Origin: SIG588 sp045599305 | GTDB lineage: Bacteria > Bacillota > Clostridia > Oscillospirales > Acutalibacteraceae | Assembly: GCA_045599305.1 (NCBI GenBank) | Contig: JAZRVU010000084.1 | Location: forward strand, 1-24,213 | Direction of reading: 5' to 3' | Length of the DNA: 24,213 nt | Shown: piece by piece, positions 23,867-24,213 of the stretch | Position numbering within the stretch: the first letter of the stretch is position 1 | Layout of the letters: every line of letters starts with the position of its first letter | Translations under genes and position numbers: made by a program | The notes under the pieces: generated by a model | Seen by the model: only the letters and a program-made list of their open reading frames with translations | Told to the model about the DNA's origin: nothing | Databases searched by the model: none

Positions 23867-24213
23867 TTATGCTTTCTTTTTGAAAATGACCAGTTTGCTG
23901 AAAATATAATTGAGGATCAGCACCACGACCTGCATGAGGAACTTGGCGATCATCTCGCCGCTGATGATAAAGCCGCACAGGGTGTACGACCATCCGTCAA
24001 ACCCCAGGATATCCACCAGCAGGAACAGGCCGGCCTCCTCCACCAGCAGGGAGAAGATGCGCGCCCCCGCGAAGGCGGGCAGTTCGCGCCACAGCACACC
24101 GGGCGCCCAGCTTTTGCTTTCGAATACCCACAGCTTGTTGGTGACAAAGGCTACCGCCACCGCCAGCACCCAGGAGATGATGTTGGAGATCAGGTACAGC
24201 TCCTCGCCCAGCA
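23867..24213 (-). CDS. GtrA-like family membrane protein (5' end outside window)
   Basis: The carboxy part (about 115 residues) of a small multi-pass membrane protein; the frame runs off the right edge, so the true start is not seen. Hydrophobic segments include EELYLISNIISWVLAVAVAF, a middle segment around IFSLLVEEAGLFLLVDILG, and FLMQVVVLILNYIFSKLVIF, and the sequence NKLWVFESKSW contains the FVTNKLWVF motif typical of the GtrA/DPMS-type family. It ends in a basic KKKA tail. GtrA-like proteins are thought to move lipid-linked sugars across the membrane for cell-wall or O-antigen glycosylation. No other gene of its operon is visible. Confidence 0.82.
   Translation of the reverse strand, partial: LGEELYLISNIISWVLAVAVAFVTNKLWVFESKSWAPGVLWRELPAFAGARIFSLLVEEAGLFLLVDILGFDGWSYTLCGFIISGEMIAKFLMQVVVLILNYIFSKLVIFKKKA

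Overview
The window is chromosomal DNA from a GC-rich, spore-forming, Gram-positive Firmicute, most likely a gut-type clostridium of the Oscillospiraceae/Ruminococcaceae kind. The evidence is a forespore sigma-G gene with a YlmC/YmxH-type sporulation gene beside it, strong AGGAGG ribosome binding sites, sigma-A-like promoters often with a TG-extended -10, a Gram-positive-type S12 insertion, and lipoprotein and SPFH/TPM membrane genes of Firmicute type. No rRNA, tRNA, CRISPR array, insertion sequence or phage gene is visible, and no stretch above about 220 bp lacks a gene.

Layout. (1) 1-5195 is the str region: the end of rpoC, then rpsL, rpsG, fusA and tuf on the plus strand. There is a promoter before rpsL and another before tuf, and two terminators follow tuf. 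(2) 5241-6050 is a minus-strand GNAT-like acyltransferase-domain gene with its own promoter. (3) 6142-9895 is a plus-strand unit: a GH106-like glycoside hydrolase, a DtxR-family metalloregulator and an MBL-fold hydrolase, ended by a bidirectional terminator. (4) 9903-13697 is a minus-strand three-gene unit: a Thr-rich CotH-kinase lipoprotein, a VTC-domain polyphosphate polymerase and a DUF4956 membrane protein. (5) 13786-16599 is a minus-strand tldD-tldE pair. (6) 16655-20683 is a plus-strand four-gene unit: SPFH/zinc-ribbon protein, zinc-ribbon membrane protein, TPM-domain protein and a DUF6935-like protein. It resembles the Bacillus ydjGHI membrane-stress genes but has no pspA. (7) 20772-21940 holds sigG and ylmC. 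(8) 21963-23857 is rpsB-tsf with promoter, structured leader and terminator. (9) 23867-24213 is the end of a minus-strand GtrA-like gene.

Working together. Regions 1 and 8 supply translation factors and ribosomal proteins, and sigG/ylmC belong to sporulation. The parts most likely to hold poorly described biology are the CotH-VTC-DUF4956 unit (a plausible cell-surface phosphorylation or polyphosphate machine), the SPFH-centred unit (a plausible membrane-domain or envelope-stress complex), and the glycosidase-metalloregulator-MBL unit, whose logic is not obvious. Three candidate structured leaders or intercistronic RNAs in the ribosomal-protein regions (524-551, 1051-1108, 22028-22069) are possible autoregulatory sites. 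Family assignments come from recognising sequence motifs by eye; no database search was run.
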